Origin: Photobacterium halotolerans DSM 18316
GTDB lineage: Bacteria > Pseudomonadota > Gammaproteobacteria > Enterobacterales > Vibrionaceae
Length of the DNA: 64,000 bases
Reading direction: 5' to 3'
NCBI RefSeq assembly: GCF_000425165.1
Contig: NZ_KE384319.1
Location: forward strand, 248,001 to 312,000
Both the position numbers and the translations under genes were made by a program. This document shows, in pieces, positions 48,284-58,325 of the stretch (the stretch's first letter is position 1; each line of letters opens with the position of its first letter). The notes beneath the pieces are model-generated. The model made no database searches, was not told the origin of the DNA, and worked only from the letters and a program-made list of their open reading frames with translations.

Positions 48284-48313
48284 AGATGAAAAAAACCCGC
48301 GGCATGCGCGGGC
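48284..48313 (-). terminator. Intrinsic terminator of ppsA
   Basis: The stem CCCGCG/CGCGGG has a 5-base loop and is followed by a run of T residues on the minus strand. Confidence 0.88.
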
Positions 48314-48347
48314 TTTGATTCTTTATTTCAGCCTGGCTGACTTGTAC

Positions 48348-50711
48348 TTATTTCTTACCCAGGTGCAGCCAGGTTTCCACCACGGTATCCGGGTTCAGGG
48401 AAACGGAATCGATGCCTTGTTCCATCAACCAGTCGGCCAGATCGTCATGGTCGGACGGGCCCTGACCACAGATGCCGACATACTTCCCGGCTTTACGGGC
48501 CGCTTTGATCGCCATCGACAGCATGGCTTTCACCGCTTCGTTGCGCTCATCAAACATATGGGCAATTTCACCGGAGTCACGGTCCAGACCCAGCGTCAGT
48601 TGTGTCATGTCGTTTGAGCCGATAGAGAAGCCGTCGAAGTACTTCAGGAACTCTTCGGCCAGAATTGCGTTCGATGGCAGCTCGCACATCATGATGACTT
48701 TCAGGCCATTCTCGCCGCGACGCAGGTCGAATTTCGCCAGCAAATCAATCACAGAAGCCGCTTCGCTCACGGTACGCACGAATGGGATCATGATTTCAAC
48801 GTTACGCAAACCCATGGTATTGCGCACACGTTTAATCGCTTCACATTCCAGCGCAAAACAATCCTGGAACTTAGGCGACACGTAACGCGATGCGCCACGG
48901 AAACCGATCATCGGGTTTTCTTCAACCGGTTCGAAGTTCACACCGCCAACCAGGTTGCGGTATTCGTTCGATTTGAAGTCAGACATCCGCACAATCACGC
49001 GCTTCGGCCAGAATGCAGCGGCCAGGGTCGAGATCCCTTCGGTCAGCTTCTGAATGTAGAATTCAACCGGGTCGGAGTAACCTGCGATGCGGCGGTCGAT
49101 TTCAGCTTTCAGCTCGTCCGACTGCGCATCATAGTTCAGCAGCGCTTTCGGGTGAATGCCGATCATCTTGTTGATGATGAACTCCAGACGCGCCAGACCC
49201 ACACCTTCATTTGGAATGCAGGCGAAGTCGAATGCACGATCCGGGTTGCCCACGTTCATCATGACTTTCAGTGGCAGTTCAGGCAGGTTGTCCACTTCAG
49301 AGCGGCGGACTTCGAAATCCAGTTCGCCTTCGTAGATAAAGCCCGTTTCGCCTTGTGCACAGGAAACCGTCACAACCTGGCCGTCTTTGAGCAGCTCAGT
49401 GGCGTTACCACAACCGACAACAGCCGGAATACCCAGTTCACGGGCAATGATCGCCGCGTGACAAGTACGACCACCACGGTTAGTCACAATGGCAGCCGCT
49501 TTCTTCATGACGGGTTCCCAGTCCGGATCTGTCATGTCAGCCACCAGCACATCGCCAGCCTGTACCTGATCCATTTGGTCGAGGTGATTCACCACACGGA
49601 CCACACCGGTACCGATACGCTGACCGATAGCACGACCTTCAACCAGAGATTTACCCTGACCGTTCAGGTGGAAACGCTCCATCACATTGGCATCATCACG
49701 GGAACGAACGGTTTCCGGACGGGCCTGAACAATCATCAGCTCACCGGTAATACCGTCTTTCGCCCACTCGATGTCCATCGGACGACCGTAGTGTTTTTCG
49801 ATGATCATGGCTTGCTTCGCCAGAGCCTCAACTTCGGCGTCGGTCAGGGAGAAGCTGTTTTGCTCTTCGGCGGTTGTGTCCTGGATGACAACTTGTGTAC
49901 CCAGTGCTTTGCCTTCACCGTAAATCATTTTCTGAAGCTTAGAGCCCAGAGTACGACGAACGACGGCAGGATTACCGGCAACCAGGGTAGGTTTATGTAC
50001 GTAGAATTCGTCCGGGTTAACCGCGCCCTGCACGACCATTTCACCCAGACCGACAGAAGAAGTGATGAACACGACCTGATCAAAGCCAGATTCAGTGTCC
50101 AGTGTAAACATCACACCGGAAGAGGCTTTATCAGAGCGCACCATACGCTGGATACCGGCTGACAGTGCCACACCTTTATGGTCAAAGCCCTGATGAACAC
50201 GGTATGAGATAGCACGGTCGTTAAACAGAGAAGCAAATACGTGTTTCACGGCTTCGATAACAGAATCGATACCGCGAACGTTAAGGAAAGTTTCCTGCTG
50301 GCCTGCGAACGAGGCATCAGGCAGGTCTTCAGCGGTTGCAGAAGAGCGCACAGCGACGGACAGCATCTCGTCACCTTCACCCAGTTCCTTGTAGCACTGA
50401 CGGATGTCCTGCTCAAGGTCGGCTGGCAGCGGTGCTTCATACACCCATTTACGGATAGTATCACCAGCCTGCTTCAGCGCATTCACATCATCGACATCCA
50501 GCGTATCCAGCAGATCGTAAATACGATCATTCAGGTTATTGGCTTCCAGAAACTGGTTGAATGCATAAGATGTTGTTGCGTAGCCGTTAGGTACTTTCAC
50601 GCCAGCACTCGCAAGATTGGCGACCATTTCGCCCAGCGATGCGTTCTTACCACCAACTTTATCAACGTCGTTCATTGATAAAGCATCATACCAAACAACA
50701 TTCTGTTGCAC
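48348..50711 (-). CDS. ppsA: Phosphoenolpyruvate synthase
   Basis: This 787-residue enzyme makes PEP from pyruvate and ATP for gluconeogenesis. It has the N-terminal ATP-grasp domain ([30 protein letters not shown]) and the central phosphohistidine domain ([20 protein letters not shown]). The C-terminal PEP-binding TIM barrel includes [28 protein letters not shown] and [10 protein letters not shown]. The length matches E. coli PpsA (792). It is divergent from ppsR, and a Cra-type site lies about 50 bases upstream of the start. Confidence 0.96.
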   Translation of the reverse strand: MQQNVVWYDALSMNDVDKVGGKNASLGEMVANLASAGVKVPNGYATTSYAFNQFLEANNLNDRIYDLLDTLDVDDVNALKQAGDTIRKWVYEAPLPADLEQDIRQCYKELGEGDEMLSVAVRSSATAEDLPDASFAGQQETFLNVRGIDSVIEAVKHVFASLFNDRAISYRVHQGFDHKGVALSAGIQRMVRSDKASSGVMFTLDTESGFDQVVFITSSVGLGEMVVQGAVNPDEFYVHKPTLVAGNPAVVRRTLGSKLQKMIYGEGKALGTQVVIQDTTAEEQNSFSLTDAEVEALAKQAMIIEKHYGRPMDIEWAKDGITGELMIVQARPETVRSRDDANVMERFHLNGQGKSLVEGRAIGQRIGTGVVRVVNHLDQMDQVQAGDVLVADMTDPDWEPVMKKAAAIVTNRGGRTCHAAIIARELGIPAVVGCGNATELLKDGQVVTVSCAQGETGFIYEGELDFEVRRSEVDNLPELPLKVMMNVGNPDRAFDFACIPNEGVGLARLEFIINKMIGIHPKALLNYDAQSDELKAEIDRRIAGYSDPVEFYIQKLTEGISTLAAAFWPKRVIVRMSDFKSNEYRNLVGGVNFEPVEENPMIGFRGASRYVSPKFQDCFALECEAIKRVRNTMGLRNVEIMIPFVRTVSEAASVIDLLAKFDLRRGENGLKVIMMCELPSNAILAEEFLKYFDGFSIGSNDMTQLTLGLDRDSGEIAHMFDERNEAVKAMLSMAIKAARKAGKYVGICGQGPSDHDDLADWLMEQGIDSVSLNPDTVVETWLHLGKK

Positions 50712-50761
50712 GGGAAGTCTCCTTGTATTGGATCAGCTGTATAGTGTGGGCAAACTCTCAA

Positions 50762-50774
50762 CGGAAACGATTGC
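50762..50774 (-). promoter_or_regulatory. Putative Cra-binding site upstream of ppsA
   Basis: The minus-strand sequence GCAATCGTTTCCG shares the AATCGTTTC core of the Cra/FruR consensus. In E. coli, Cra activates ppsA. Confidence 0.5.
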
Positions 50775-50931
50775 TTTAGCATTCAAAAAAAACTTGCTTC
50801 AGAATAGTCGCCGTTCAAGACAAACTGCTGGCAAAACCTTGCTCAGCAGAACACTTACCCTGTAGGGTTATAGTTATAAATTGTTTGTTGGCCTCAATCG
50901 TTACAGGATCATCTAAAGGACTCAACTTATT

Positions 50932-51765
50932 ATGCGCCGCAAATCTGATTTTCGTGATGTGTTTTACGTTTCTGACGGTACAGCGATTACATCTGAAACA
51001 CTTGGGCATGCTGTACTTGGTCAATTTGACCTCGAGATTCGCCAAACCACACTGCCTTTTGTTGAGTCGGTGGAACGTGCTCAGCAGGTCAAAGAAAAAA
51101 TTGATGAAGCTCACCGGGTATCCGGAATCGAGCCGCTGGTTTTTTACTCTATCGTACTACCGGAAGTAAAAGCTGTTATTAATCAATGCCAGGCCAAATT
51201 GTATGATGTGCTTGACGCACTGGTGCAGCCTCTCAGTAAAGATCTGAACATGCAGCCTAATGCCATGCTGGGCCGCTCGCACAGCATCAGCCGCGATGTG
51301 GCCAGCTATCAGGACAGAATCGCTGCCATCGAATACACCCTGGCTCATGACGATGGAATATCCCTGAGTAACCTGGATAAGGCCGATATTATTCTGCTTG
51401 GCGTATCACGATGTGGCAAAACCCCAACCAGCCTGTACCTGGCCATGCAATTCGGCATTCGGGCGGTGAACTACCCGTTCATTGCTGACGACATGAACAG
51501 CCTCAGATTACCCAAAGGGATCGAACCTTATCGTTACAAAACATACGGCTTAACCATAGATACAGAACGCCTTGTCACCATACGTAATGAGCGCTACGCC
51601 AACAGCCAGTATGCCAGTGAAGGGCAATGTGAAAGTGAATTGTCAAAAGTAGAGGCCATGTTCCGCCGCGAAGCTATTCCTTACCTCAACACCACCTCGC
51701 TGTCGGTTGAAGAAATCTCAACCCGGCTGCTGGATATCAGTGGCCTGAAACGCAGAATGTGTTAA
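50932..51765 (+). CDS. ppsR: PEP synthase regulatory protein (kinase/phosphotransferase)
   Basis: This 277-residue DUF299 protein opens RDVFYVSDGTAITSETLGHAV and has the P-loop-like GVSRCGKTPTSLYLA at about residue 155. PpsR reversibly phosphorylates a threonine of PpsA, inactivating it with ADP as donor and reactivating it with phosphate. It is divergently arranged with its target gene, the usual layout. A hairpin at 51811-51835 may end the transcript. Confidence 0.94.
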   Translation: MRRKSDFRDVFYVSDGTAITSETLGHAVLGQFDLEIRQTTLPFVESVERAQQVKEKIDEAHRVSGIEPLVFYSIVLPEVKAVINQCQAKLYDVLDALVQPLSKDLNMQPNAMLGRSHSISRDVASYQDRIAAIEYTLAHDDGISLSNLDKADIILLGVSRCGKTPTSLYLAMQFGIRAVNYPFIADDMNSLRLPKGIEPYRYKTYGLTIDTERLVTIRNERYANSQYASEGQCESELSKVEAMFRREAIPYLNTTSLSVEEISTRLLDISGLKRRMC

Positions 51766-51810
51766 TAAAATAGTATTGATAATGTTATAAAATTAACTAA
51801 GCCATTAACT

Positions 51811-51840
51811 AAACCATAGTGTCAAACTATGGTTTAGTGG
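51811..51840 (+). terminator. Possible terminator of ppsR
   Basis: The 9-bp stem AAACCATAG/CTATGGTTT has a 7-base loop and only a weak T run. Confidence 0.45.
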
Positions 51841-52057
51841 TGTTTCTTCCACCAGACTATATCTCCTCCCCGATTGACTGATCGCATGCAATCTAACGCC
51901 GTCAGGCAGCGCGTCTCAGCTTTGAGAGTGAAAAAACCTCGCAATTTGAACTAATTAATGAAAACTTTTCTGCGCCCCCCTTATTACTCAAAAAAGCTCT
52001 AATCGTTGAAATATGCTTACTGAGAAAGGAATAAATTAATCCAACTAGAGGTGGCAA

Positions 52058-52813
52058 ATGAATAAGCCATTTTGGGGTTTTGCGCTTAATCTGGGCATTA
52101 TTGTAACGCTGACTGCCTGTGGCGGTGGCGGCTCAGGCAGTGATTCTGGCGATGCATCCGGCGGCAGCAGCCAGCTGGATCGTCAGGCCAGACTGACCTT
52201 CGTCAATACAGCCCGCGAGCAAGTGAATATTTTTGTACAAAACGGCTCCGATGCAAGTACCGCCAGCTTGTTCACCCCAGACAATATGCAAGGCGGCCCG
52301 ATCAGCGACAGCACGCACCGTGAGTATATGCACCGCTGGGGCGGCAGCTCGGCCCAGCCTGTCAGCATAGGTATCTGGGATACCAAATACCAGCTGGAAG
52401 AAGAACCGGCGCAGACGAATACCCTGCTCAATAATGGAGAGGATTGGTGGACGATTGTCTGGCTGGATGGTGAAACCACCAACAGCTTCAAAGTGTCCTC
52501 TGTCCGGCGCGATAACGATGATGACGTACCGGACGATCAGTACGGATTCAGAGTTTTTACCAATACCGACATCAAGATTGATTACCAGTCAGCCACAGCC
52601 ACTGGCTCAACCAATGTCGCCGCCGGCAAAGTCTCGTCAACCATATTGATGGCAAACTGTGGTGATAAGTTTGAAATTTCAGCGACCAAAGGTCAGGACG
52701 GCGAGGTGGTGGATCCGCAGCAACTGGATCTTTGTTTACCCAACCTGGAACCAGGGGATACTTACCTGCTGATTACCAGTGACGACGCCATTCTGTACGC
52801 AGTCGAAGAATGA
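52058..52813 (+). CDS. Lipoprotein of unknown function
   Basis: The 251-residue protein has a signal peptide with lipobox LTAC; the mature protein begins CGGGGSGSDSGDASGG. This glycine/serine-rich flexible linker precedes a beta-rich domain with conserved-looking WW and acidic stretches (DNDDDVPDDQYGFRVF). It is expected at the cell surface or inner face of the outer membrane. AGAGGTGG precedes the ATG. I do not recognise the family. Neighbouring genes (ppsR, fruA) give no hint. Confidence 0.8.
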   Translation: MNKPFWGFALNLGIIVTLTACGGGGSGSDSGDASGGSSQLDRQARLTFVNTAREQVNIFVQNGSDASTASLFTPDNMQGGPISDSTHREYMHRWGGSSAQPVSIGIWDTKYQLEEEPAQTNTLLNNGEDWWTIVWLDGETTNSFKVSSVRRDNDDDVPDDQYGFRVFTNTDIKIDYQSATATGSTNVAAGKVSSTILMANCGDKFEISATKGQDGEVVDPQQLDLCLPNLEPGDTYLLITSDDAILYAVEE

Positions 52814-53054
52814 TCGCAGTTTCATGCGACAGCAGTATAACAACATCAATGCATCCATGATGACATTGGGCAATCAACAATAATAATTGGGAAAAATGCG
52901 CATTCGCCAGTACGGCAGTTTTTACTCGCAAGGAGAGCCTACATACAACAAAGCGGTCGGTGTTCTCAGTCACTCTATGTCATGCGCTTTTTGGGGAAAC
53001 CAGAGTGCATAATGAGAATAAGCACCCACAGATTCAGTAGGCAGCGGTGGCAAC

Positions 53055-53091
53055 GCCCCAGACATTGATTATGTCTGGGGCTCTTTTCTTT
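53055..53091 (+). terminator. Strong hairpin between the lipoprotein gene and fruA
   Basis: A perfect 11-bp stem GCCCCAGACAT and its complement has a 5-base loop. On the plus strand it is followed by TCTTTTCTTT. It begins nine bases after the fruA stop on the minus strand, where it lacks a T run. Confidence 0.75.
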
Positions 53092-54823
53092 ATGCCGTCA
53101 CCAGCTCCGCCTGTTCAGCACGTTTCAGAAACGCATAGGTGGCACCCGTCAGAATCGTTCCTGCCGCAATTGCCACCAGATACATCAGCACAGGTGTAAT
53201 CGCGTTAGGAATGAACAACACAAACAGGCCACCATGTGGTGCCATCAGTTTTGCCCCAATCAACATAGACAATGCACCGGTTAACGCGCCGCCAGCCATG
53301 CAGCTTGGAATCACACGCATGGGATCGCGAGCGGCAAATGGAATCGCCCCTTCAGAGATAAAGCACAATCCCAGCACGAAAGAAGCTTTACCTGCTTCCT
53401 GCTCTGGTAGTGAAAACTTGCGCTTAGCCAGGAAAGTCGCCAGCCCCATACCCAGTGCCGGTACCATACCGGCTGCCATCACGGCCGCCATCGGACCATA
53501 GGTTTGTGATGCCAGCAGGCCGACACCAAAGGTATATGCGGCTTTGTTGACCGGACCACCCAGGTCAAAACACATCATACAGCCCAGCAGAATCCCCAGC
53601 AGCACAGCGTTGGTCGAACCCATGTTGTTCAAAAACTCGGTCAGCCCGTTCATGGCCGCAGACACCGGACCGCCAACGATGTAGATCATCACCAGTCCGG
53701 TGATCAGGCTGGCTAGCAAGGGAATGATCAGAATGGGTTTCAGTGCTTCCATCGAAGAGGGTAAACGCACGTTTTCGGCAATCAGCTTGGCACTGTACCC
53801 CGCCAGGAAACCGGCCACGATACCACCAAGGAATCCGGCCCCGGTTGAACTGGCCAGCATGCCGCCAATTAAGCCCGGTGCCAGACCCGGACGGTCCGCG
53901 ATAGAGTACGCGATATAGCCCGCCAGCACAGGAACCATCAGTGCAAAGGCCGAGCCGCCGCCAATCTGCATTAATGCCGCTGCTAAGGTACCCTCTTCTT
54001 TAAACGCTTCGATACCAAACACAAACGACAGGGCGATAGCCAGACCACCGGCAACCACCAATGGCAACATGTGCGATACACCCGTCATCAGATGCTTGTA
54101 AGGGCCGGTTTTCTCTTCTTTGGCTGACTCTGTGGCCGCGCCGGATGCTTTGCCATGAAACACTGAAGCAGAAGCAAAAGCATTGTCGATTTCCTGTCGG
54201 GTTTTCTTCAATGCGGCACCGGTACTGGTTTTATACAGTCGCTTTCCTTCAAAACGCGACAGATCCACTTCTATATCGGCAGCAATGATCACCAAATCAG
54301 CCGCTGAAATATCTTCAGCCGTCAGCTGGTTCTTGGCTCCTACCGAGCCACGGGTTTCGACTTTGATGCTATACCCCTGGCGCTTCGCTTCTTCTTCCAG
54401 CGCTTCTGCTGCCATAAAAGTGTGTGCGACCCCTGTCGGGCATGCCGTAATGGCAACAATGTGCTGTGCCGCAGAAGCTGGTGCGGGTTCTGCAATTACG
54501 GGCTCTGCCTTCGCCAGCACAGTTGCCTGCGATACCGCCGATTGCAGAAAGGCGTTAGGATCAGCAAGACAACTTGCCATGCTGCCGCGATAGACTTTCT
54601 TACCGACAAAACGGCTCAGATCGACCGGGCTGTCTGCAATCACTACCACAGCATCTGCCTGTTCAATGGCAGTCTGTGATAAGGGGGTCACCGGCATAAT
54701 ACTGGACTGGGCTTCAATATCAGCCTGCCAGTTCAGTGCCTTCGCCGCCTGCTCCATTAAACCGGCCGCGATGACCGTATTTGCGATTCCGCTTGGGCAA
54801 GCGGTCAGTATTGCTATCTTCAT
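53090..54823 (-). CDS. fruA: PTS fructose permease, EIIB'BC
   Basis: This 577-residue membrane protein has two N-terminal EIIB domains, each with its cysteine motif (ILTACPSGIANT at residues 5-16 and ITACPTGVAHTFMAAEAL near 110). An EIIC domain of about ten membrane segments follows, containing MCFDLGGPVNKAAYTFG. It imports and phosphorylates fructose to fructose-1-phosphate. The ATG at 54823 (MKIAILTACPSG) is chosen because AAGGTGAC is well spaced upstream. Third gene of fruBKA. Confidence 0.95.
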   Translation of the reverse strand: MKIAILTACPSGIANTVIAAGLMEQAAKALNWQADIEAQSSIMPVTPLSQTAIEQADAVVVIADSPVDLSRFVGKKVYRGSMASCLADPNAFLQSAVSQATVLAKAEPVIAEPAPASAAQHIVAITACPTGVAHTFMAAEALEEEAKRQGYSIKVETRGSVGAKNQLTAEDISAADLVIIAADIEVDLSRFEGKRLYKTSTGAALKKTRQEIDNAFASASVFHGKASGAATESAKEEKTGPYKHLMTGVSHMLPLVVAGGLAIALSFVFGIEAFKEEGTLAAALMQIGGGSAFALMVPVLAGYIAYSIADRPGLAPGLIGGMLASSTGAGFLGGIVAGFLAGYSAKLIAENVRLPSSMEALKPILIIPLLASLITGLVMIYIVGGPVSAAMNGLTEFLNNMGSTNAVLLGILLGCMMCFDLGGPVNKAAYTFGVGLLASQTYGPMAAVMAAGMVPALGMGLATFLAKRKFSLPEQEAGKASFVLGLCFISEGAIPFAARDPMRVIPSCMAGGALTGALSMLIGAKLMAPHGGLFVLFIPNAITPVLMYLVAIAAGTILTGATYAFLKRAEQAELVTA

Positions 54824-54867
54824 GTCGTCACCTTTGTCATTCAACAATTCACGTTTTGGCCAACAGG

Positions 54868-55830
54868 CTACTGGTTACTGATCTGAACACTTTCCAACGT
54901 TTGATTAAGCAGCGCGTCATCGGGTACGCCGACCCCTACCTGGGTCACCGCCAATGCCGACAAAGCCGTTGCAAACGCCAGTGTTTCTTGTTTATTCCAT
55001 TGATTGAGGTAACCCCAGCATAAGCCAGCCACCAGGGTATCCCCGGCGCCAACGGTGCTGACGACCTCCATGCCTGGCGGTTGTGAGTGCAACCAGCCAG
55101 ACTCATCCAGCCACATCACGCCTTTTTCGCCCAACGACACCACAACATTCGCGATATCCTGACGATAGAGCGTTTCCGCAGCGCTTTTCAGCTCAGCGGG
55201 TGTTTCCAATGTCTTGCCGCACCAGGCGGACAACTCTTCATCATTTGGCTTCACCAGCCAGGGCGAAGCCGTCAGGCCGGCTTTCAGGGCCTGATTGCTG
55301 CTGTCGAACAGCACCTTTTTGCCCTGCGCTTTTAACTTTTTGATCCAGGCGGCGCAGGTTTGCGGACTCAATCCCGCCGGCAGGCTGCCAGCAATCACAA
55401 ACACCTCATGTTGCTCAGCCAGCTCGAACAATTTGTTCTCCATGGCGGCCACATCGTCCTGGCTGACAGTCACACCGGGAAAGTTGATGTCACTGACGCG
55501 GCCACTGGCTTCGACCAGTTTGACATTAATCCGGCTTGCCCCCTGTACGCGGACAAACGCGTCTTCAATACCGTACTGGCTGAAGAGTTCACAAAACGGA
55601 TCCTGATTTTCGGTGCCCAGCAAACCGGTCACAGTCACGGCAGCGCCCAGCTCGGCCAGCACACGGGCGACATTGACCCCTTTTCCTGCCGGGTGCAGAG
55701 ACCCGCGTTCGACCAGATTGACTGTACCGGCTTCCAGCACAGATAAACTGCCGGTTAAATCCAGCGCCGGATTAAGATTCACCGCCACCACTTTCGGCTG
55801 AGTGTCATTTCGGGTTGCCTGAGTATTCAT
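54868..55830 (-). CDS. fruK: 1-phosphofructokinase
   Basis: This 320-residue PfkB/ribokinase-family enzyme phosphorylates fructose-1-phosphate to fructose-1,6-bisphosphate. HPAGKGVNVARVLAELG is the substrate loop, and VSTVGAGDTLVAGLCWG is the C-terminal ATP/anion-hole signature with catalytic Asp. It abuts fruB (stop directly followed by ATG) and precedes fruA by 44 bases. Fructose-1-phosphate, which FruK consumes, is the classic inducer that releases Cra. Confidence 0.95.
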   Translation of the reverse strand: MNTQATRNDTQPKVVAVNLNPALDLTGSLSVLEAGTVNLVERGSLHPAGKGVNVARVLAELGAAVTVTGLLGTENQDPFCELFSQYGIEDAFVRVQGASRINVKLVEASGRVSDINFPGVTVSQDDVAAMENKLFELAEQHEVFVIAGSLPAGLSPQTCAAWIKKLKAQGKKVLFDSSNQALKAGLTASPWLVKPNDEELSAWCGKTLETPAELKSAAETLYRQDIANVVVSLGEKGVMWLDESGWLHSQPPGMEVVSTVGAGDTLVAGLCWGYLNQWNKQETLAFATALSALAVTQVGVGVPDDALLNQTLESVQISNQ

Positions 55831-56979
55831 CTATCTGCCCTCACCCAGTCCGGCAGCAATCGCATCACCGATGGCCGACAGGGCTTCAGGAGCATCCGAA
55901 CCGTCAGCGATAAATTCCAGTTCATGACCATGCTTGACGCCCAGCGCAATCACTTTCATCAGGCTCTTGGCATTGACCGATTTGCCATCGCCCTGCAGAT
56001 TTTTCACTTGAATAGCCGATTCGAATTTCTTCGCCACGCTCACCAGCATAGCGCCGGGACGGGCATGCAGGCCGTGCGCATTACGAATCTTAAACACCGC
56101 TGTGTTTGCCTCATCGCTCGCTGCTGGCTGAGCGTCTGTAAACAAGGCCGGCAGTTGTGCCGCATCGGCTTCAAACAAGGTGTGCAGCTGGTTCTGGTAC
56201 ATCTTTTGCGCCAGCAGGTTCAGCGGTTTATGACAGGCCGCGTTACAGGCAGCCAGCATGAGCAAGCCTTTCACCGGTTGTTCTTGGTGGATGGATTGTT
56301 CTTGGTGGATGATGTCTTGTGACGGCGTCACAAAAGACAAGGTCGTGCGGCTAACCCCTTTGCTGCTTCTGGCCAGCCACAGTCCCTGCCCCAGATACGA
56401 AGCACCCTCGGCTATCACATCAGCAACAAATGCGTTATCGGCGGCCTGCTTATTTTTGATCAAGCCAGCAGCTACCGCTGTCAGCTGCAGTAAATCAGTC
56501 GCCGGAAAATGCAGGGCAATCAGTGACTCATCAAAATCGGCTTCCAGCTGAGTGTCGCCATTGAGCAATGAGATTAAAGCATCGGCAGTGCTGCATTGCC
56601 GGATCTGCTCTGCCACACCGTCTGCCGACAACACTTTAGTCAGTTGTTTCAGTATCCCGAGGTGTTCATCCGATTTCGCAGCAATGCCAATCGCCAGATA
56701 CACAGTATTACCGTCACCCCAGTCGACACCCTGCGGGTAATGATGAATTTTCACCCCGGTTTGCTGAACAAGACCCCGGGTATCGGTTGTACCGTGAGGG
56801 ATCGCAATCCCGCTGCCGAGAAAGGTCGAATTTTGCGCCTCGCGCGCCAGCATGCCTTTAACATAGCCTTCAGACACCAAGCCTTGCTGTGTCAATTCAC
56901 CGGCAAGGGCAGATATTGCAGCGGTTTTATCTTTGGCTGATTGATTCAGCACTATGTCTTGTTGCGTCAGTGACAACAT
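55831..56979 (-). CDS. fruB: PTS fructose diphosphoryl-transfer protein (EIIA-M-FPr)
   Basis: This 382-residue fusion has an N-terminal EIIA-Fru domain (GSGIAIPHGTTDT with active His). A middle domain of about 130 residues follows, then a C-terminal HPr-like FPr domain (RNAHGLHARPGAMLVS with active His, then GKSVNAKSLMKVIALG). It relays phosphate from enzyme I to FruA. The ATG at 56979 with GGGGAG eight bases upstream is the proper start. The open frame runs 40 codons further into the promoter region. First gene of fruBKA, divergent from cra. Confidence 0.95.
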   Translation of the reverse strand: MLSLTQQDIVLNQSAKDKTAAISALAGELTQQGLVSEGYVKGMLAREAQNSTFLGSGIAIPHGTTDTRGLVQQTGVKIHHYPQGVDWGDGNTVYLAIGIAAKSDEHLGILKQLTKVLSADGVAEQIRQCSTADALISLLNGDTQLEADFDESLIALHFPATDLLQLTAVAAGLIKNKQAADNAFVADVIAEGASYLGQGLWLARSSKGVSRTTLSFVTPSQDIIHQEQSIHQEQPVKGLLMLAACNAACHKPLNLLAQKMYQNQLHTLFEADAAQLPALFTDAQPAASDEANTAVFKIRNAHGLHARPGAMLVSVAKKFESAIQVKNLQGDGKSVNAKSLMKVIALGVKHGHELEFIADGSDAPEALSAIGDAIAAGLGEGR

Positions 56980-57081
56980 ATGTTTCACTCCCCTGTTTGT
57001 TCTCACCGGCTCTGGGGGCCGGATATACTGAGTGTTTTTTTGTCTGATAACCGATTCATGCTCAACAACAGCTGAAGTTAA

Positions 57082-57097
57082 GCTGAAACGATTCAGC
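57082..57097 (-). promoter_or_regulatory. Cra-type palindrome 1 (fruB-proximal)
   Basis: GCTGAAACGATTCAGC is a near-perfect palindrome matching the Cra/FruR consensus, about 100 bases upstream of fruB. Confidence 0.8.
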
Positions 57098-57159
57098 AAC
57101 GAGGTAAATAAAAAGTTTCAGCGGTGTACCAGAGAGTATAGAATATCTGAGAAGACAGC

Positions 57160-57175
57160 GCTGAAACCTTTCAGC
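57160..57175. promoter_or_regulatory. Cra-type palindrome 2
   Basis: GCTGAAACCTTTCAGC is the second palindrome of the divergent region, 78 bases from the first, centre to centre. Confidence 0.72.
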
Positions 57176-57181
57176 CATGAT

Positions 57182-57197
57182 GCTGGATCGATTCAGC
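57182..57197. promoter_or_regulatory. Cra-type palindrome 3 (cra-proximal)
   Basis: GCTGGATCGATTCAGC lies 22 bases from palindrome 2 (about two helical turns) and 87 bases upstream of the cra ATG. It could allow cooperative binding and autoregulation. Confidence 0.72.
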
Positions 57198-57283
57198 AAG
57201 AATTGCAAACAATGGACATTGGATCCGTTTTCAATCTATGATCCACCACACACTTTGCCTGATTTTCGAGTGAATGAGACACG

Positions 57284-58267
57284 ATGAAGCTAGATGAAAT
57301 TGCCAGACTGGCGGGCGTTTCCCGCACGACGGCCAGCTATGTGATTAACGGCAAAGCCAGCCAGTACAGAATCAGTGAAAAGACCCAGCAAAAAGTCATG
57401 GCTGTGGTTGATGAACACAACTTCAAACCCGACCATGCGGCCAGCGCGCTGCGGGCAGGCAGCTCACGTTCGCTGGGCCTGATCATCCCGGATCTGGAAA
57501 ACTCCAGTTACGCAAAATTGGCCAAGCTTCTTGAGCGTGATGCCCGCAAAGCCGGTTACCAGGTAATTATCAGCTGCTCTGACGATGAACCAGAGACCGA
57601 AATGAAAGTGGCGCAGACACTGGTCGGACGGCGTATCGACGCGCTGATTGTGGCGAGCAGCTTACCTGCTGACAATGTTTTTTACCGCCAGATCCAGGAC
57701 GCTGGTGTGCCGGTGATCGCCATTGACCGTGGCCTGGATGATGAGTTTTTTGCCTGTGTGATCAGTGAAGATCACGACGGTGCTTATGCGCTGACTGAGC
57801 AGCTCATACAAACGGACACTGCTACTATTGGCCTGATTGGCGCCGTGCCGGATCTGGGGATATCGCAACAACGGGAAATGGGATTCCATGCTGCCATCCG
57901 TGATCACCGGCCAGACATAGCGGTTCAGACACTGTATGGCACTCACTTCAGTCCGGAAGAAGGCCAGCGTTTGCTGCAAACATGGATTGACGGCGATCAG
58001 GTGCCGGACAGCATACTCATTACCTCCTATAGCTTGTTTGAAGGCATGCTGGACTGTTTTCTATCCCACCCCGAGCTGATGACCACCACCCAACTGGCGA
58101 CCTTTGGTGATCACAGATTGCTGGATTTTCTGCCGATGCGCATACATTCTCTGCCACAGCAGTTTGAAGATATTGCTGACAGCGCACTGGAACTGGCGCT
58201 CAATGCCACCGCAGGGCGATACCGCGCCGGTGTCGAAGTGATTCCGCGGCAGCTTAAAATTCGCTGA
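57284..58267 (+). CDS. cra: Catabolite repressor/activator Cra (FruR)
   Basis: This 327-residue LacI-family regulator has an N-terminal helix-turn-helix (MKLDEIARLAGVSRTTASYVINGK) and hinge. The periplasmic-binding-like effector domain begins RSLGLIIPDLENSSYAKL. The HTH sequence and position opposite fruBKA identify it as Cra. It represses fru genes and activates gluconeogenic genes such as ppsA until fructose-1-phosphate binds. Typical length is 334. Confidence 0.94.
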   Translation: MKLDEIARLAGVSRTTASYVINGKASQYRISEKTQQKVMAVVDEHNFKPDHAASALRAGSSRSLGLIIPDLENSSYAKLAKLLERDARKAGYQVIISCSDDEPETEMKVAQTLVGRRIDALIVASSLPADNVFYRQIQDAGVPVIAIDRGLDDEFFACVISEDHDGAYALTEQLIQTDTATIGLIGAVPDLGISQQREMGFHAAIRDHRPDIAVQTLYGTHFSPEEGQRLLQTWIDGDQVPDSILITSYSLFEGMLDCFLSHPELMTTTQLATFGDHRLLDFLPMRIHSLPQQFEDIADSALELALNATAGRYRAGVEVIPRQLKIR

Positions 58268-58277
58268 GGGAGAAATA

Positions 58278-58314
58278 CACGCCACAATCAATGGAATTCA
58301 CCAATTGTGGCGTG
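58278..58314. terminator. Hairpin between cra and the immunity gene
   Basis: An 11-bp stem CACGCCACAAT and its complement encloses a 15-base loop with a small inner stem. It lies between convergent genes but has no T run on either strand. Confidence 0.5.
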
Positions 58315-58325
58315 CAGTACGATGA

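Noticed and set aside
56980..57099. 40-codon N-terminal extension of FruB
   Set aside because: It runs into the promoter region and one Cra palindrome; the ATG at 56979 has a strong ribosome site and the correct EIIA start.
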